Source of the DNA: Bacillota bacterium
GTDB taxonomy: Bacteria; Bacillota; Clostridia; Monoglobales; Firm-18
Direction: 5' to 3'
Assembly: GCA_023228885.1 (NCBI GenBank)
Contig: JALOAJ010000037.1
Coordinates: forward strand, 1-23,702
DNA length: 23,702 nt
The position numbers and the translations under genes were made by a program. Below the pieces are notes generated by a model. That model ran no database searches and was not told where the DNA came from. It saw only the letters and a list, made by a program, of their open reading frames with translations. Positions 8,498 to 16,436 of this stretch are shown here, one piece after another. Every line of letters begins with the position of its first letter. Within the stretch, counting starts at the first letter, position 1.

Positions 8498-8526
8498 ATT
8501 ATACGCCACTATACGGCTAATTGCAA
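8498..8526 (-). promoter_or_regulatory. Promoter of the SLH-protein operon
   Basis: TTGCAA (8521-8526) and a perfect TATAAT (8498-8503) are 17 bp apart on the minus strand, placing a transcript start near 8491. That gives a leader of about 70 bases before the TTG start at 8422. Confidence 0.7.
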
Positions 8527-8568
8527 ATATTTGTCTTAATTATTTTCGGTCTTATAAAGCTCATAATC

Positions 8569-8748
8569 TTAGGTATCATTTTTCTTTAACTCAATCTCGC
8601 CGTGTTCTTTTTCAAACTTTGCAATGCACTGCCGTATTAGGTAAAGGATTTGCGCATTGCCGGAACGCCCCTCGTAACGGCTGATATAGTGCAGCTTATA
8701 ATGCAACTTGCTATCAATACGAATGCCTAAATGTTTGTTTTTATTCAT
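8569..8748 (-). CDS. Arc/CopG-type ribbon-helix-helix DNA-binding protein
   Basis: The ORF encodes 59 residues beginning MNKNKHLGIRIDSKLHYKLH. The N-terminus has the RHH pattern: a short beta strand (HLGIRID), helix 1 (SKLHYKLHYISRYEG), a turn with RSGNAQ, and helix 2 (ILYLIRQCIAKFEKEHG). Such proteins bind DNA as dimers with the strand in the major groove, usually at tandem short repeats, and often repress their own promoter. GGAGGG lies 8 bases before the ATG. It is divergent from the + strand operon at 8878, with TAAGT repeats between them that are a plausible operator. It could alternatively be an antitoxin, but no toxin gene is adjacent. Confidence 0.75.
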   Translation of the reverse strand: MNKNKHLGIRIDSKLHYKLHYISRYEGRSGNAQILYLIRQCIAKFEKEHGEIELKKNDT

Positions 8749-8782
8749 AACTACAACCCTCCATAGCTTGTACTTTAATTAT

Positions 8783-8822
8783 ACTTATATTAAGTTGATT
8801 ATAAGTGTAAATTAAGTTATAA
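8783..8822. promoter_or_regulatory. Phased TAAGT repeat array, candidate RHH operator
   Basis: TAAGT occurs at 8791-8795, 8802-8806 and 8813-8817, exactly 11 bp apart, or about one helical turn. An inverted ACTTA at 8783-8787 makes the first copy a 13-bp palindrome. The array covers the -35 box and spacer of the + strand promoter. RHH proteins such as Arc bind half-sites about 11 bp apart, so it may be the target of the divergent RHH protein. Confidence 0.5.
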
Positions 8823-8823
8823 T
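8795..8823 (+). promoter_or_regulatory. Promoter of the 8878-12157 operon
   Basis: TTGATT (8795-8800) and a perfect TATAAT (8818-8823) are separated by 17 bp. The transcript start would be near 8830. A weaker opposing candidate for the RHH gene is TTAACA (8823-8828) with TATAAT (8798-8803) and a 19-bp spacer on the minus strand. Confidence 0.7.
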
Positions 8824-8831
8824 GTTAAATG

Positions 8832-8850
8832 TGTACTTAATCTAAGTACA
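8832..8850. promoter_or_regulatory. 19-bp perfect inverted repeat at the transcript start
   Basis: TGTACTTA and TAAGTACA are perfect 8-bp arms around ATC. The site lies between the -10 box and the ribosome binding site, so it could be an operator blocking initiation or a small hairpin at the 5' end of the mRNA. Its arms contain the same TAAGT/ACTTA word as the upstream array. Confidence 0.55.
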
Positions 8851-8877
8851 TATTATTTTGTAGGAGGTTGAATAGCT

Positions 8878-9072
8878 TTGAAAATATTAAGGCTCACAAA
8901 GCATCTATATGGGTTAGCGGCAAACTTGAATTTATATGTTCATTACTGCAAAGAAAACAAGCCAAACATGATAAGGGTAAAAAACGAACTTCATGTTATC
9001 CGAAAATTAATTGAAGAAATTGAAAAAGAGTTAAATTATTGGACATATATAGGTTTTTATGATATAGTTTAA
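8878..9072 (+). CDS. 64-residue helical protein, unknown function
   Basis: A TTG start at 8878 lies 10 bases after TAGGAGG and about 50 bp downstream of a good promoter. The protein begins MKILRLTKHLYGLAANLNLY. It is rich in charged residues, with a likely amphipathic or coiled-coil helix over about residues 30-53 (RVKNELHVIRKLIEEIEKEL). There is no signal peptide and no cysteine pair. Its stop is 30 bp before the next gene, so it is probably the first gene of that operon. I do not recognise a family. Its position opposite an RHH gene and ahead of a secreted protein suggests a regulatory or accessory role, but this is only inference. Confidence 0.5.
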   Translation: MKILRLTKHLYGLAANLNLYVHYCKENKPNMIRVKNELHVIRKLIEEIEKELNYWTYIGFYDIV

Positions 9073-9102
9073 CAGTAAATAGCAATTAAAGGAGGCAATA
9101 CA

Positions 9103-11502
9103 ATGAAAAAGATAATATCCATAATGCTTTTAGCGTTTATGATTTTATCATTCTTCTCAAACGCTTTCGCTGCGCAGCTACTTACTACTGCTTTAAGTGA
9201 AAACGGCGCTAATGCGGAAACGGCAAGAATGATTACTGCCGTATATAGAAATGAAAATGCTTTATCATACTCGACAACTGACAAGGGGAGAATCGTAGAA
9301 TTTTTCAATCAAATCGCACAATTTAGTATTACACCAATAGACGGTGAAGAAATGGCATTCAACGAATTAAGTGAGGATAGTATGTATATACGTATTCTTA
9401 TTAATAAGGAAGGTCCCCCGGATTATAGAAGTATTTTTGTTAAGGACAGTCACATCGTCCTCGCAAACACGAAAGTTTCCGGAGTCCAGGTGGTTGCAAC
9501 CAATCAAAAGCATTATACGGTTGATGATTTAGAAGGGTTTAGAGATACAGTTCATTCTCTGCGCCACACATGGCTTAATCTTTTTGACGATGAGGAGCTA
9601 TATTCGGAGGAGCCTGTTCCGACGCCTACTCCAAAGCCCGTAGCCAAACCGGAGCCACGCCAGCGGGCAGTTTTGGAAGGCATAAAAAAATATTACACAG
9701 GGGAATTTACCATCCCGGTCAGCAATGAGCAAAAGGAAAGCTGGCTTGGAGAATTTGTAGGCGGCGGCAATGCCCTCAAGCTTCGCTTTGGCGTATTGCA
9801 TGGCACGCATACTGATATGGATACAACACGCACACGATATGCAGAAGAATTTAACTTTAACGGTTACTTTTATTTAGAGCTTATGGGCAGCGAGAAAACA
9901 GAAACATGGATTTCATTTAAAAAAGAAGGTCATGATACCATTGTTTTCGATTCAGCAACAATACTTGAAGGGAATAAATTGCTTTCATACGGAAATTATC
10001 CTACGAAAAGTTTTAATATTAGCCGCAGCAAGATAACATTAACCTTTGATGTGGATATGCAAAGACGCTTGCAATCAATCGTAGCGAATATTTACTATGA
10101 AAAAGCAATAAATACCGATGAATATATACAGCTTGGGAATTCAATTCCAGTTGATATGACAAAATACCATTCTAATGACTCCATGGATTTTATGATATAC
10201 GGTAAAGATATAAACGGTGACGGAAAATGGAGCATTACATTCTTTGACCTTCACCCTGTTTACCGCGTAAACAATTATGATACGTCAATAAGCTACAAAA
10301 GTGTAGAAAGTGAAACAGGCTACATTATGGAATTTGACTTAAAGCTGGACAGCACCCATGCCGGCTCATGGCTTCAATCAAGCCTCGGAAATAATATTCA
10401 TGTGAAATGGGATATCCGTAAGGGCGCGCAAACGACAATTATGGAATTAACCGGCAAGGATGGAGAGATATTCAGAGGCTCCAGCTATGTGCTTACTGAT
10501 TCCTATGACGGACAGCTTCATCAATTTAAAAGTGACGTTAACATATATAAAGACGGTGAAAAGCGCTATGACGGCCGAAAATATGAGGGCGGTTTTATAG
10601 TAGAATTAAAATACAACGACGATAACACGCTAAAAGATATTATCTTTACATTAATAAGACCCCTTGTTTCCCCCGCCAAGCAAAAGCAACGCTACTATGC
10701 GGATGGTGTGCACATATTGACGGAAGGTGTTATGTACGGCGACCAAATCAGTATAGATATGGACACATTAAAGGCTGAGGGCAACCCGGCGAATTTGGTT
10801 TTAATGCGAAAGCGGGAAAACAGAGGCGATGTTAGCTACGCCCTTTTAAAAGAAAACATTTGGCAAATGCAGCAACAGCCTTATTTCGGGTTATTGAGGT
10901 ATACTTCCCCCGATAACGGCGATGTTGTTGACTTTAGTGTTGATTTTGCCATGGAGTTTCCAGCCCTTGGGCAATTAGCAAGTGAGCGTGATTATGAATG
11001 GCTGCGCTCTTATCAATGGCGTGAGGATATATTGAGCGAGGGTTGTAAAGATGTACAGCTATCCTTTGTAGCCACTCAAAGATATTTGAACAATGAGCCA
11101 ACATACCCTATAACATTTTTAAAAGTAAAAGGAGATATAGGAGAAAAATGGTTTATAAGCTCTGCAACCAAACCGTTGCAAAAGGGCGAAAAAGATGCCT
11201 ATCAACAATATGAGGCTGTTAATAACAAAAGCTTGACATTTGATTTTGTGCCCCTTGCTGATTTTGTAGGGTTTAATTTTTATGAAATGTCTGCAAGTAA
11301 CTCATCCATTTGTTTGACTATTGAGTTTGATGATGATGCATACCGTCTTGCACATGTTGGGTTTTTTGGAGGTTATCCGTTGCCGCCGCAAAAGATACTG
11401 TCAAAAGACATAAATTATACAGGAGACGGTGAGAAGCTTTATTATAAATGGGCAACCAACGAGCCAAACAAAAGTTTAGCGGAGGAAAAAGCTAATGATT
11501 AA
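9103..11502 (+). CDS. Large secreted protein of unknown function with repeated beta-rich modules
   Basis: This 799-residue protein has a textbook signal peptide (MKKIISIMLLAFMILSFFSN, cleavage near AFAA at 21-24) and an AAGGAGG site before the ATG. Residues about 25-160 form an N-terminal domain, and a Pro-rich linker (about 168-186, VPTPTPKPVAKPEP) follows. At about 199-345 there is a module beginning GEFTIPVSNEQKESWLGEF, and a related unit begins at about 408 (IMEFDLKLDSTHAGSWL). Both resemble the module in the divergent SLH protein at 6086-8422. DINGDGKW (about 369-376) looks like a single EF-hand-type calcium loop. It has no SLH domain itself, but the next gene overlaps it and encodes a stand-alone SLH protein. 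No catalytic motif is recognised; probably an envelope protein. Confidence 0.75.
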   Translation: MKKIISIMLLAFMILSFFSNAFAAQLLTTALSENGANAETARMITAVYRNENALSYSTTDKGRIVEFFNQIAQFSITPIDGEEMAFNELSEDSMYIRILINKEGPPDYRSIFVKDSHIVLANTKVSGVQVVATNQKHYTVDDLEGFRDTVHSLRHTWLNLFDDEELYSEEPVPTPTPKPVAKPEPRQRAVLEGIKKYYTGEFTIPVSNEQKESWLGEFVGGGNALKLRFGVLHGTHTDMDTTRTRYAEEFNFNGYFYLELMGSEKTETWISFKKEGHDTIVFDSATILEGNKLLSYGNYPTKSFNISRSKITLTFDVDMQRRLQSIVANIYYEKAINTDEYIQLGNSIPVDMTKYHSNDSMDFMIYGKDINGDGKWSITFFDLHPVYRVNNYDTSISYKSVESETGYIMEFDLKLDSTHAGSWLQSSLGNNIHVKWDIRKGAQTTIMELTGKDGEIFRGSSYVLTDSYDGQLHQFKSDVNIYKDGEKRYDGRKYEGGFIVELKYNDDNTLKDIIFTLIRPLVSPAKQKQRYYADGVHILTEGVMYGDQISIDMDTLKAEGNPANLVLMRKRENRGDVSYALLKENIWQMQQQPYFGLLRYTSPDNGDVVDFSVDFAMEFPALGQLASERDYEWLRSYQWREDILSEGCKDVQLSFVATQRYLNNEPTYPITFLKVKGDIGEKWFISSATKPLQKGEKDAYQQYEAVNNKSLTFDFVPLADFVGFNFYEMSASNSSICLTIEFDDDAYRLAHVGFFGGYPLPPQKILSKDINYTGDGEKLYYKWATNEPNKSLAEEKAND

Positions 11503-12157
11503 AAGGGTTGTAACGTTGATTTTAGTGTTTATTATTGGCGCTTCCCCTATTTTCGCCGCAAGCAACACTGATAAGGCGGATATCCTTTATAATTTAGGTT
11601 TATTTAAAGGCACAGACGAAGGCTATGAGCTAACTGCAACCTTTACAAGGGTTCAAGCGGCGGTTATGATTGTAAGGTTTCTTGGGTTGGAGGATGAGGT
11701 GCTAAGCAGTAACTTTGCAACAGTTTTTGATGATGTTGCAAATGATAATTGGGGCATCCAATATGTTATGTATTGCTATGATAATGGTATTACAAAGGGG
11801 ACGGGGGATAGGGAATATTCCCCCGAAAACCCCATATCGGGTGAGGAATTTGTAACCTTGCTGCTGCGCTCAATAGGGTACCTTGCAGAGCCTGACACCG
11901 CCTATAACATTGCTATTGCAAAAAGTATGCTAACCAGCAGTTTTGTCGGTGCATTAAAGGGGCAAACCGCTTTTTTGCGTGATGACATGGTTTACATAGC
12001 ATACAGAGCGTTAAAAACCCTAACATCAGACGGCATTACCCTTGCAGACACACTAATGCAAAAGGGCGTTTTTACTCAGGAGCAGGCGTACCAAGCAGGT
12101 CTGCTGATAGGGCAGGAAGATAATATGAATGATCTGCTGGACATGATATTTGATTAG
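11495..12157 (+). CDS. Secreted SLH-domain protein (three SLH repeats only)
   Basis: The 220-residue protein has a signal peptide (MIKRVVTLILVFIIGASPIF, cleavage after about residue 22, FAAS). Three SLH-type units follow with little else: residues about 28-68 (ILYNLGLFKG, FTRVQAAVMIVRFLG), 76-128 (VFDDVANDNWG, EEFVTLLLRSIGY) and 130-180 (a degenerate unit ending DDMVYIAYRAL). SLH domains bind pyruvylated secondary wall polysaccharide, so it should sit on the cell wall. Its ATG overlaps the end of the upstream gene by 8 bp, with GGAGG inside that gene, so the two are translationally coupled. It may be a wall adaptor for the 799-residue partner. The C-terminal ~40 residues are acidic and helical. 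Confidence 0.8.
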   Translation: MIKRVVTLILVFIIGASPIFAASNTDKADILYNLGLFKGTDEGYELTATFTRVQAAVMIVRFLGLEDEVLSSNFATVFDDVANDNWGIQYVMYCYDNGITKGTGDREYSPENPISGEEFVTLLLRSIGYLAEPDTAYNIAIAKSMLTSSFVGALKGQTAFLRDDMVYIAYRALKTLTSDGITLADTLMQKGVFTQEQAYQAGLLIGQEDNMNDLLDMIFD

Positions 12158-12197
12158 AGTCGAACTTTAATGTAAAATTTGTTGGGGCTGACGCATA

Positions 12198-12396
12198 ATG
12201 CGCAGACCGCACAAAGACGAAAAAAGTTTAATGTTATGGGATTTTAGCGCAAAGTGATTGGAAGCCCAAGACAATTCAACCATTAATCTCCACAATTGTG
12301 GCAAAAGAGGCTGTAAAAGCGGAAAAGTTAACGGAAAAAGCCTATATTTATCCTGCAAATGTTTCAAAGAGAGGCTGTTGTCAAAATGCTGTATAG
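12198..12396 (+). pseudogene. BlaI/MecI-like repressor remnant, frameshifted
   Basis: An ATG at 12198 opens a short frame with KSLMLWDFSAK, like the VMxxLWD start of BlaI proteins, and stops at TGA 12255. From 12256 a second frame, shifted by one base, reads DWKPKTIQPLISTIVAKEAV and then KAYIYPANVSK, matching the recognition helix and wing of BlaI/MecI (compare the intact BlaI at 3195-3557). About 18 residues between the two parts are missing. The frame ends at TAG 12394-12396; a third frame stays open to 12469 (REAVVKMLYRYIHTDM). It has several disabling changes, so it is surely non-functional if the family call is right. No other gene is seen in the 300-bp gap after 12157. Confidence 0.55.
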
Positions 12397-12458
12397 ATAC
12401 ATTCATACCGATATGACAGTTGAAAAGGCGGAAAATTTGCCGGCGAAGGAGGTTCTAT

Positions 12459-12851
12459 ATGCCAACTAAAACGCTTAGGGGGGTAAGTTTGAAAATATTT
12501 AGCAAAACAATATTGCTATGCATCATATTTGCGTGCGTCCTAACGCATTTTATAGCCTTTGCCGACAGTTAAAACAAGCCGGCGGATATGGTGATAGAAA
12601 TTAGCCGCTCACCCGCAGACCAAATCACACGGGCCGAGGCGGCTAAAATTATAATTTCTTATTTAGGATATGCACCCTTGGCGGAAATGCAAGGCAGCTA
12701 TCCAAAGGGCTATATTGAACAAGCAAAGGGCTTGGGCATTTTAGAAAATGTACTAACCTATGGTATCCCCATAAATGCAGAAGGTCTAAATAAAATCCTT
12801 TTAAAAGCTTTAACCTGTCCATTGCAATACATCAAGGGATTTATCTTATAA
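12459..12851 (+). pseudogene. SLH protein remnant: signal peptide, in-frame TAA, one SLH fragment
   Basis: AAGGAGG stands 7 bases before an ATG at 12459 that starts a 37-residue signal peptide (FSKTILLCIIFACVLTHFIA, ending FADS) and then stops at TAA 12570-12572. The same frame continues open to 12851 and encodes an SLH fragment: ITRAEAAKIIISYLGYAPLA, then GSYPKGYIEQAKGLGIL. This resembles the second to third SLH units of the convergent 1192-residue protein (SEALKMFVSCLGYSPAAESK; GGYPGGYIIEATELGLLKG). The first SLH unit and everything after the third are lost. The end overlaps the last 11 bp of the convergent gene. No terminator was found between them. Confidence 0.65.
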
Positions 12852-15800
12852 TCATCACACAACCGCGTTCTTCGCTATGCCCAAAGGATATGAATATTTC
12901 ATCATCCTTCATAATATCTTCAAAACTGCAAAGTGTCAGTTTTTGAGCTTTGACATCTAAAATATATGGCGTTAGAAAGCTATTAAAAGTATTTAATGAG
13001 CGTATAATTTCTTTGGGTGCCGGATGATCAGTCTGTTTCCCCTCCCACTCACCGCGATAATTTTCGTTGATGGGTACTATTTGATGAGGTGCGTTTCCGG
13101 GTGTATTATCATCATAATATCCCCACATAGGCAAAGCGGTTTTTATAACAACATATCCGTGATTTTGCACTATAAGTCCGTTCGTTATTACCTTTCCGTA
13201 TGTTAAATGCTTAACGCTTTGATTAACCGTAGCCCCCTGTAACTGTACACCTACACTATTTCTTTGGGTTTTGTCATAATTATAGTATGAAGAATTTTCA
13301 AACTTATCAATAATATTGTTATAATTTGTTTCATAATAATATGATTTTTTTACATCCTTATTATCCAGCCCTTCCGGATAATATTCCTGAACCCTTTTAT
13401 GGTCAAATATTACTCTTATACCATTGATATCTCCGCTTTGGTCCTTAGAAAATTGGAACACAGTGCCGATATTGAAATTACTAACTTTCATCCCCTCATA
13501 AAGACCATAAGGTTGTACAAAATGCTGATATCTCGGCTGAGCAGCAGCAAGCTGTTTATAACTTTCCATGCCCCAAAGCCCTAATGTATCTATGGGACCG
13601 GAAAAATCATTTCGGTAGTGTTTTAATATCTGCCCATCATCTTTTACCTCATTCACCTTTGAAACAGGTATATATAAGGAATTCTCAACGCCCATAATCA
13701 GAACCTTCAGCTTATATTTGTCGCCATCCAAGGTGCTTACAATTGAAGGATTTTCTTTCACTACTGCAATTGGACTTATATGGAGTATGTTTCCGTTCCC
13801 GGCTTTTTTTGCTGCTCCGGGAAGAGATTCTCTGTTTATTACGACCATACAGCCTACTTTATAGTCCTCTCCTATATTATAAAGTTTCACTAATATCTGG
13901 CTGTCTGTGTTATACATATTTGACAAGGCTATTGCTTTATATTCTTCCTCGTCTGCATCCAAGCTGTCATATATCATCCCATCGGAATCCACAAATCCCG
14001 GAATCATCAGTATTTTGGTTTCAGGCGTTATAAGATATCTGTAATCTAAAAATCCATAGTTGATGGCATTGTTTTCTCCGCCCTGATGCCGTGACAATCT
14101 GCCGGGCAGGTTATTGAGATTATCTGCAATATCGCTCAACGCTGCTGTGTTACCGTTTACATTCCTTATGATTCCTTTAATAGTGGATGTTTCCGGTGCA
14201 TCAATATTAAATCTGTAAAACGAAAAAGGTGATAGTGATTTTCCGGGCCAAGACCATCTTACATAGTCTCCCAAGTCATAGTTTTGATAGTGTAATCTAA
14301 GACCTATATCGTTATCGCTTCTTTTCTCATTTGCATATACATTTATAGGAAGCAGCCCTTCCACTTCAGACATATTGTTTTCTTGTGTGCTGTATGCCTT
14401 TATATCACCTTGATTTATCATATATTTATCATAGGAAAAACCGGTAGCAGCCGCTCCGGGGGTTGCCCCTACGACAGGACCGCACTCCAGCATAAAATTA
14501 GTTGCAGCAGTATGAATTTCAACCACATTCGCATCATTGTTAACGCTGAATCTTATAAGCTGCCTCAAAGTTGTTTTTGTGTTAGGATCATAAATGTCAG
14601 TTTGATTATTTAATAAATCAAATGAATATTTTATAGAAGACAACTGTGACCCGTTTTGGTAATACCTTACCTTTTTGTCTACATTATAATATTTAACCCC
14701 GTCTTCTAAATCAAAAACCTTTATTTTAACATTGTCAGATAATGCTTGACCTGTTTTCCCAATCCCCAAAAGATATGCATCTACATCACTGCTTGAGGTT
14801 TTAATGGTGAAAAGCGCAATTTTTTCATTTGAGTCTAAATAGAATATACATTCCATTCCGGGAGAAAGCTTTTTATAACTGTTTGCTTTTTGGTTTGTCA
14901 GCAAAGGAGTTTCATATTCCTTACCGTCAACGAGCAATATCAAATGTTTTTTATAATCTGTTATTATGCCATTTTCATCTATGGAATCAGGAATATCGCT
15001 TACAACTTCTCTGATTTCCTTAATCATACCCGTAATACTTGGAGGAGTAACAAATGTTGATTGCTCATAATAACCGCTTATTTCAATAAGCAGCAATCGA
15101 TTGTCTTTGGAGTGGCCTATCATCAGCACAGAATTTTCTTTTATCATTTTTATACTGCCCGATTGCCCTGCAGCGGTTATAATAACGTTATCATACATTA
15201 ATTTATCATAACTTATTGAAACACCCTCTTTAGTATAAATCATTTTGTTTGTTTCATTTACAAAATGAGCAGCGTATGTCTGATATTCAAAAATATGTAC
15301 AAGATCAAATGTGCCGCTCCCATCGTTGTCGAAAAGATATATAGAGCCGCTTCCCGCTTTACAAACTTCGTCAATTATCTCCGAAACTGTTTTCCCGTCA
15401 TCGGAAGGGTCATAATACGCATTGTTGTATATCAGTACAGTATTTGCTTCAATGGTACAGTTTGTTTCTTTTAACGCGGCGGAAGAGATGTAATACTTTA
15501 TTGTATTATCGGAAACCTCTGAAATCATTGAAGCGTCAAGCTTAATTTTGCTAAAGCCCTTTTTTAGAGCCTGAATATTGAGCACCTCATTTTCATTCAG
15601 AGTATTTTCCTTATAATAAGCACGGGCATTTGCTCCAATATAGGCGTCAGCAGCTTTTTCATCGTCTATTTTGAGCAGCGTATCATTTATTTTTATAAAT
15701 CCTTTGCTCACCTTGTTTCCTTTTATTCCGGTCAAATAATTTGCATTTATAGCGCCTTCAATTTTTTTTATGCCAAGATTGTTCAAAATAGTTTTTCCAT

Positions 15801-16419
15801 GAACAGTTTTATAGTTTTGTCCGGTCGGGCTGTAATTAGATGACATCATGTCCACTTCAAGCATATTATATATCATGCGGGCGGATTTAAGCCTTGTCAG
15901 ATTTTCTCCGGAGCTATAATCAATGCCTTTGAGCAAACCTAATTCAGTCGCTTCAATTATATAACCTCCCGGATACCCCCCCTTACTTTCAGCTGCAGGT
16001 GAATATCCAAGGCAGGACACAAACATTTTCAGAGCTTCACTAAAAGTAATCGTACTGTCAGGATTGAAAATATAATCATTAAAACCTGATATAATACCAT
16101 AGCTTTTGGCATAGTAAATATAACCGGCATAATCATGATCTGCCGCAACATCATCAAAAATATTTTCACCGGGTTTAAACACAGCTTCTTCTCCCATGCC
16201 CAACAGCTTAACCGTAAGAGCAGCGGCTTCGGCTCGTGTAAGATAGCCGCCTAAATTGGCGTCCTGCGTGAATTCTTCAAAAATACCCAAATCATTTAAA
16301 AATTCAACATATTCGTTGGCAACATCATTTTCTGTTCGCTCAAATTGCGCATATATAGATGTTACAGACAATATCAATGTTATTATAATGCTCATCATGC
16401 ATTTTATATGTTTTGACAT
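12841..16419 (-). CDS. Giant SLH-anchored surface protein, unknown function
   Basis: This 1192-residue protein has a signal peptide (SIIITLILSVTSIYA, cleaved after about residue 24) and three SLH units: about 33-75 (LTRAEAAALTVKLLG), 85-140 (NIFDDVAADHDYAGYIYYAK; FNPDSTITFSEALKMFVSCL) and 148-188 (GGYPGGYIIEATELGLLKG). The remaining thousand residues are Asn/Tyr/Ser-rich and beta-rich, with repeated small beta units of the type seen in long clostridial surface proteins (VYYNVDKKVRYYQNGSQLSS-like segments). I see no catalytic motif. AAGGGG precedes the ATG, 17 bp after the GH4 stop, so it is the last gene of the five-gene glycan operon. It may bind or present polysaccharide at the S-layer. Confidence 0.75.
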   Translation of the reverse strand: MSKHIKCMMSIIITLILSVTSIYAQFERTENDVANEYVEFLNDLGIFEEFTQDANLGGYLTRAEAAALTVKLLGMGEEAVFKPGENIFDDVAADHDYAGYIYYAKSYGIISGFNDYIFNPDSTITFSEALKMFVSCLGYSPAAESKGGYPGGYIIEATELGLLKGIDYSSGENLTRLKSARMIYNMLEVDMMSSNYSPTGQNYKTVHGKTILNNLGIKKIEGAINANYLTGIKGNKVSKGFIKINDTLLKIDDEKAADAYIGANARAYYKENTLNENEVLNIQALKKGFSKIKLDASMISEVSDNTIKYYISSAALKETNCTIEANTVLIYNNAYYDPSDDGKTVSEIIDEVCKAGSGSIYLFDNDGSGTFDLVHIFEYQTYAAHFVNETNKMIYTKEGVSISYDKLMYDNVIITAAGQSGSIKMIKENSVLMIGHSKDNRLLLIEISGYYEQSTFVTPPSITGMIKEIREVVSDIPDSIDENGIITDYKKHLILLVDGKEYETPLLTNQKANSYKKLSPGMECIFYLDSNEKIALFTIKTSSSDVDAYLLGIGKTGQALSDNVKIKVFDLEDGVKYYNVDKKVRYYQNGSQLSSIKYSFDLLNNQTDIYDPNTKTTLRQLIRFSVNNDANVVEIHTAATNFMLECGPVVGATPGAAATGFSYDKYMINQGDIKAYSTQENNMSEVEGLLPINVYANEKRSDNDIGLRLHYQNYDLGDYVRWSWPGKSLSPFSFYRFNIDAPETSTIKGIIRNVNGNTAALSDIADNLNNLPGRLSRHQGGENNAINYGFLDYRYLITPETKILMIPGFVDSDGMIYDSLDADEEEYKAIALSNMYNTDSQILVKLYNIGEDYKVGCMVVINRESLPGAAKKAGNGNILHISPIAVVKENPSIVSTLDGDKYKLKVLIMGVENSLYIPVSKVNEVKDDGQILKHYRNDFSGPIDTLGLWGMESYKQLAAAQPRYQHFVQPYGLYEGMKVSNFNIGTVFQFSKDQSGDINGIRVIFDHKRVQEYYPEGLDNKDVKKSYYYETNYNNIIDKFENSSYYNYDKTQRNSVGVQLQGATVNQSVKHLTYGKVITNGLIVQNHGYVVIKTALPMWGYYDDNTPGNAPHQIVPINENYRGEWEGKQTDHPAPKEIIRSLNTFNSFLTPYILDVKAQKLTLCSFEDIMKDDEIFISFGHSEERGCVMIIR

Positions 16420-16436
16420 ATTTTCAAATCCCCTTT

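Noticed and set aside
8569..9072. Toxin-antitoxin pair made of the RHH protein and the 64-residue protein
   Set aside because: The genes are divergent rather than in one operon and the small protein shows no toxin motif.
12188..12206. Hairpin-like CTGACGCAT/ATGCGCAG after the 220-residue SLH gene
   Set aside because: The stem is imperfect with almost no loop and no T-run follows, so it is not a convincing terminator.
6530..12572. Reassignment of TAA as a sense codon
   Set aside because: TAA ends many intact genes here at the correct place (for example blaI and GH4), so the two in-frame TAA codons are better explained by mutation.
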